Of a DNA stretch of 6,959 bases, positions 5,886 to 6,959 are shown piece by piece. Within the stretch, counting starts at the first letter, position 1. Each line of letters opens with the position of its first letter. Location of the stretch: positions 1 through 6,959 of the forward strand of contig CAYGVA010000217.1 of the NCBI GenBank assembly GCA_964353225.1, written 5' to 3'. The notes beneath the pieces were generated by a model. The model saw only the letters and a list, made by a program, of their open reading frames with translations. It ran no database searches and was not told the origin of the DNA. The stretch comes from PCC-6406 sp964353225 (GTDB taxonomy: Bacteria; Cyanobacteriota; Cyanobacteriia; Phormidesmidales; Phormidesmidaceae). A program made the translations under genes and the position numbers.

Positions 5886-6797
5886 GTCAGCATTTTAATC
5901 AACAACTACAACTATGAATCTTTCTTGAAAGAGTCTATTTTTAGTGCTCTTAGCCAAGAATATAACTCTCTTGAAGTTGTTGTTGTGGATGACGGCTCTA
6001 CAGATCACTCTCGGGAGATTATCTCTGAGTTTGGCAGCAAAATCATTAGTGTAATAAAAGATAATGGCGGTCAAGCCTCTGCCTTTAATGCAGGCTTTGA
6101 GGCTAGCACGGGGGATCTGATTCTTTTTTTAGATGCGGACGACTATTTTTATTCTAATAAGGCCACACAGATCGTCAATCTACTTCAGCAGTATCCTGAG
6201 GCTGGGTGGTGTTTTCATGAATTGGAAGATGTGGATGCTGGTGGCGAATCTTTGAAACGTAACCGGCATCGTTTGGAGGCACTTGAGTACGTTAACTTAA
6301 AACCTGTTTTGGAATCTGGAGCTGAGCTGAGGCACTGGTTTCCTGCAACAAGTGGACTTTGCTTTCGACGACAGATACTGGCCCAAATTTTACCTATGCC
6401 TGAGCAGTTTAGGATTTCCGCTGATTCCTTTCTCAGGTTGGCATCGATCTACTGTTCGCCCGGCATACTATTGCCCAAAACCCTTGCCGTACATCGCCAG
6501 CATGGGAATAACCTTTATGATTTTCGACCTGATGTTCACATTGAGAGAGTTAAGTTAGGGATTCAAACTGCCTATCATCTTCAGAAAAGATTTCCTCAGG
6601 CACAAGCTTTTAATAGCAAAAAATTTATCTTTTGCTTCTCTAAACTCATAGAATATACTTCTATGACTGAAGTTTTAAAAGTCAAAGAATCCAATAAATA
6701 TATTCAAGGCCAAAAAAGTTTTATATTCAAGGTCAGACTTCTATTATATATTTTCAAGGCCTATGTCAAAAAACATATTTTAAGTAGGTTGACCTAA
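5880..6797 (+). CDS. Family 2 glycosyltransferase
   Basis: A 305-residue GT-A fold glycosyltransferase, predicted to add a sugar from a nucleotide-sugar donor during polysaccharide or glycoconjugate synthesis. Motifs in order: VSILINNYNYESFL (3-16), donor-binding VVVVDDGSTD (33-42), QASAFNAGFEASTGDLILFLDADD with the metal-binding DxD at Asp85-Ala86-Asp87, then ATSGLCFRR (156-164), ISADSFLRL with Asp182 as candidate catalytic base, and HRQHGNN (205-211). The C-terminal 30 residues (FIFKVRLLLYIFKAYVKKHI) are hydrophobic and basic, resembling an amphipathic membrane-anchoring helix. An in-frame TGA at 5871-5873 limits the start to 5880, which falls at the end of a TGAAA repeat array. It is the last gene of the tight run; no terminator is evident after it. 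It is only distantly similar to the HpsE-like enzyme at 1161-2126. Donor and acceptor are unknown. Confidence 0.95.
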   Translation: MKVSILINNYNYESFLKESIFSALSQEYNSLEVVVVDDGSTDHSREIISEFGSKIISVIKDNGGQASAFNAGFEASTGDLILFLDADDYFYSNKATQIVNLLQQYPEAGWCFHELEDVDAGGESLKRNRHRLEALEYVNLKPVLESGAELRHWFPATSGLCFRRQILAQILPMPEQFRISADSFLRLASIYCSPGILLPKTLAVHRQHGNNLYDFRPDVHIERVKLGIQTAYHLQKRFPQAQAFNSKKFIFCFSKLIEYTSMTEVLKVKESNKYIQGQKSFIFKVRLLLYIFKAYVKKHILSRLT

Positions 6798-6859
6798 GGT
6801 TTCCGAGTTATGTTACGAGGGATGAAGCCATTATCTAAGTCTAATTCGAGGATACCGTC

Positions 6860-6922
6860 ATGGGAATGCGCCTGCGCGTCTTTCTAAACGCCGAGGAAGC
6901 CCGCACCTTAGAGGGTGTTTGA
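6860..6922 (+). pseudogene. 5' remnant of an IS630-family transposase gene
   Basis: The frame from ATG 6860 reads MGMRLRVFLNAEEARTL, which matches the typical start of cyanobacterial IS630-type transposases (pattern RLRVFL..EE.RTL, recalled from the family). It then diverges to EGV and stops at TGA 6920. Normal proteins continue with a helix-turn-helix region, so the gene is broken after about 17 codons. The break coincides with a sequence resembling another insertion-sequence terminus, so a nested insertion is the simplest reading. The remainder could resume beyond the window. The 62 bases between the glycosyltransferase stop and this ATG probably include the IS630 left end, which I cannot delimit. 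Confidence 0.7.
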
Positions 6923-6959
6923 AAAGTTATTCAGTGTCAAATTGGCTACGCCAATCGGC
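6911..6959. mobile_element. Probable left end of a second insertion sequence (partial)
   Basis: From 6911 the sequence GAGGGTGTTTGAAAAGTTAT resembles terminal inverted repeats of IS5-like elements seen in bacteria and cyanobacteria (recalled, not searched), and it starts exactly where transposase similarity ends. A small perfect inverted repeat (ATTGGC at 6941-6946, GCCAAT at 6950-6955, 3-base loop) follows. The rest of the element, including any transposase, lies outside the window. Confidence 0.5.

Noticed and set aside
6352..6558. 68-codon alternative plus-strand frame inside the second glycosyltransferase
   Set aside because: The main frame carries conserved GT2 motifs here, and the alternative has no recognisable content.
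1..6959. CRISPR array, tRNA or rRNA gene
   Set aside because: No regularly spaced long direct repeats, cloverleaf-like sequence or ribosomal RNA segments were seen on either strand by reading.

Overview
The window comes from a cyanobacterium. It opens inside psbA, the gene for the photosystem II D1 protein, which only oxygenic phototrophs and their phages carry. The next gene closely resembles the cyanobacterial hormogonium-polysaccharide glycosyltransferase HpsE, and one HIP1 palindrome (GCGATCGC), typical of many cyanobacterial genomes, lies inside the third gene. Genus is not assigned. The D1 C-terminal tail is the short 9-residue form rather than the usual cyanobacterial 16, which may help narrow the lineage.

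Layout: (1) 1-789 is the 3' part of psbA, closed by a strong intrinsic terminator at 821-853. (2) 854-1160 is a non-coding gap holding a C8 tract, a small inverted repeat and a strong Shine-Dalgarno-like sequence set unusually far from the next start. (3) 1161-2126 encodes an HpsE-like family 2 glycosyltransferase. (4) 2201-6797 is a tight same-strand run of five genes with gaps of 24, 6, 20 and 29 bases, probably one transcript: an Fe(II)/2-oxoglutarate dioxygenase-like protein, a small protein of unknown function, an aldo/keto reductase, a six-bladed Kelch propeller protein without a signal peptide, and a second family 2 glycosyltransferase. (5) 6798-6959 holds the start of an IS630-type transposase gene that breaks off after about 17 codons, where what looks like the terminus of a second insertion sequence begins.

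The genes from 1161 to 6797 look like an accessory surface-polysaccharide or glycoconjugate locus beside a housekeeping photosynthesis gene. Two glycosyltransferases flank two predicted redox enzymes (dioxygenase and reductase), a propeller protein and a protein of unknown function. A plausible reading is that the enzymes tailor a sugar or lipid-linked acceptor that the glycosyltransferases use. The substrate cannot be read from sequence. The locus is AT-richer than psbA by eye and ends in insertion-sequence debris, so acquisition or reshuffling by mobile elements is possible. The combination of genes is the most likely place for something undescribed; no single gene is dramatically novel except perhaps the small protein at 3209-3724.
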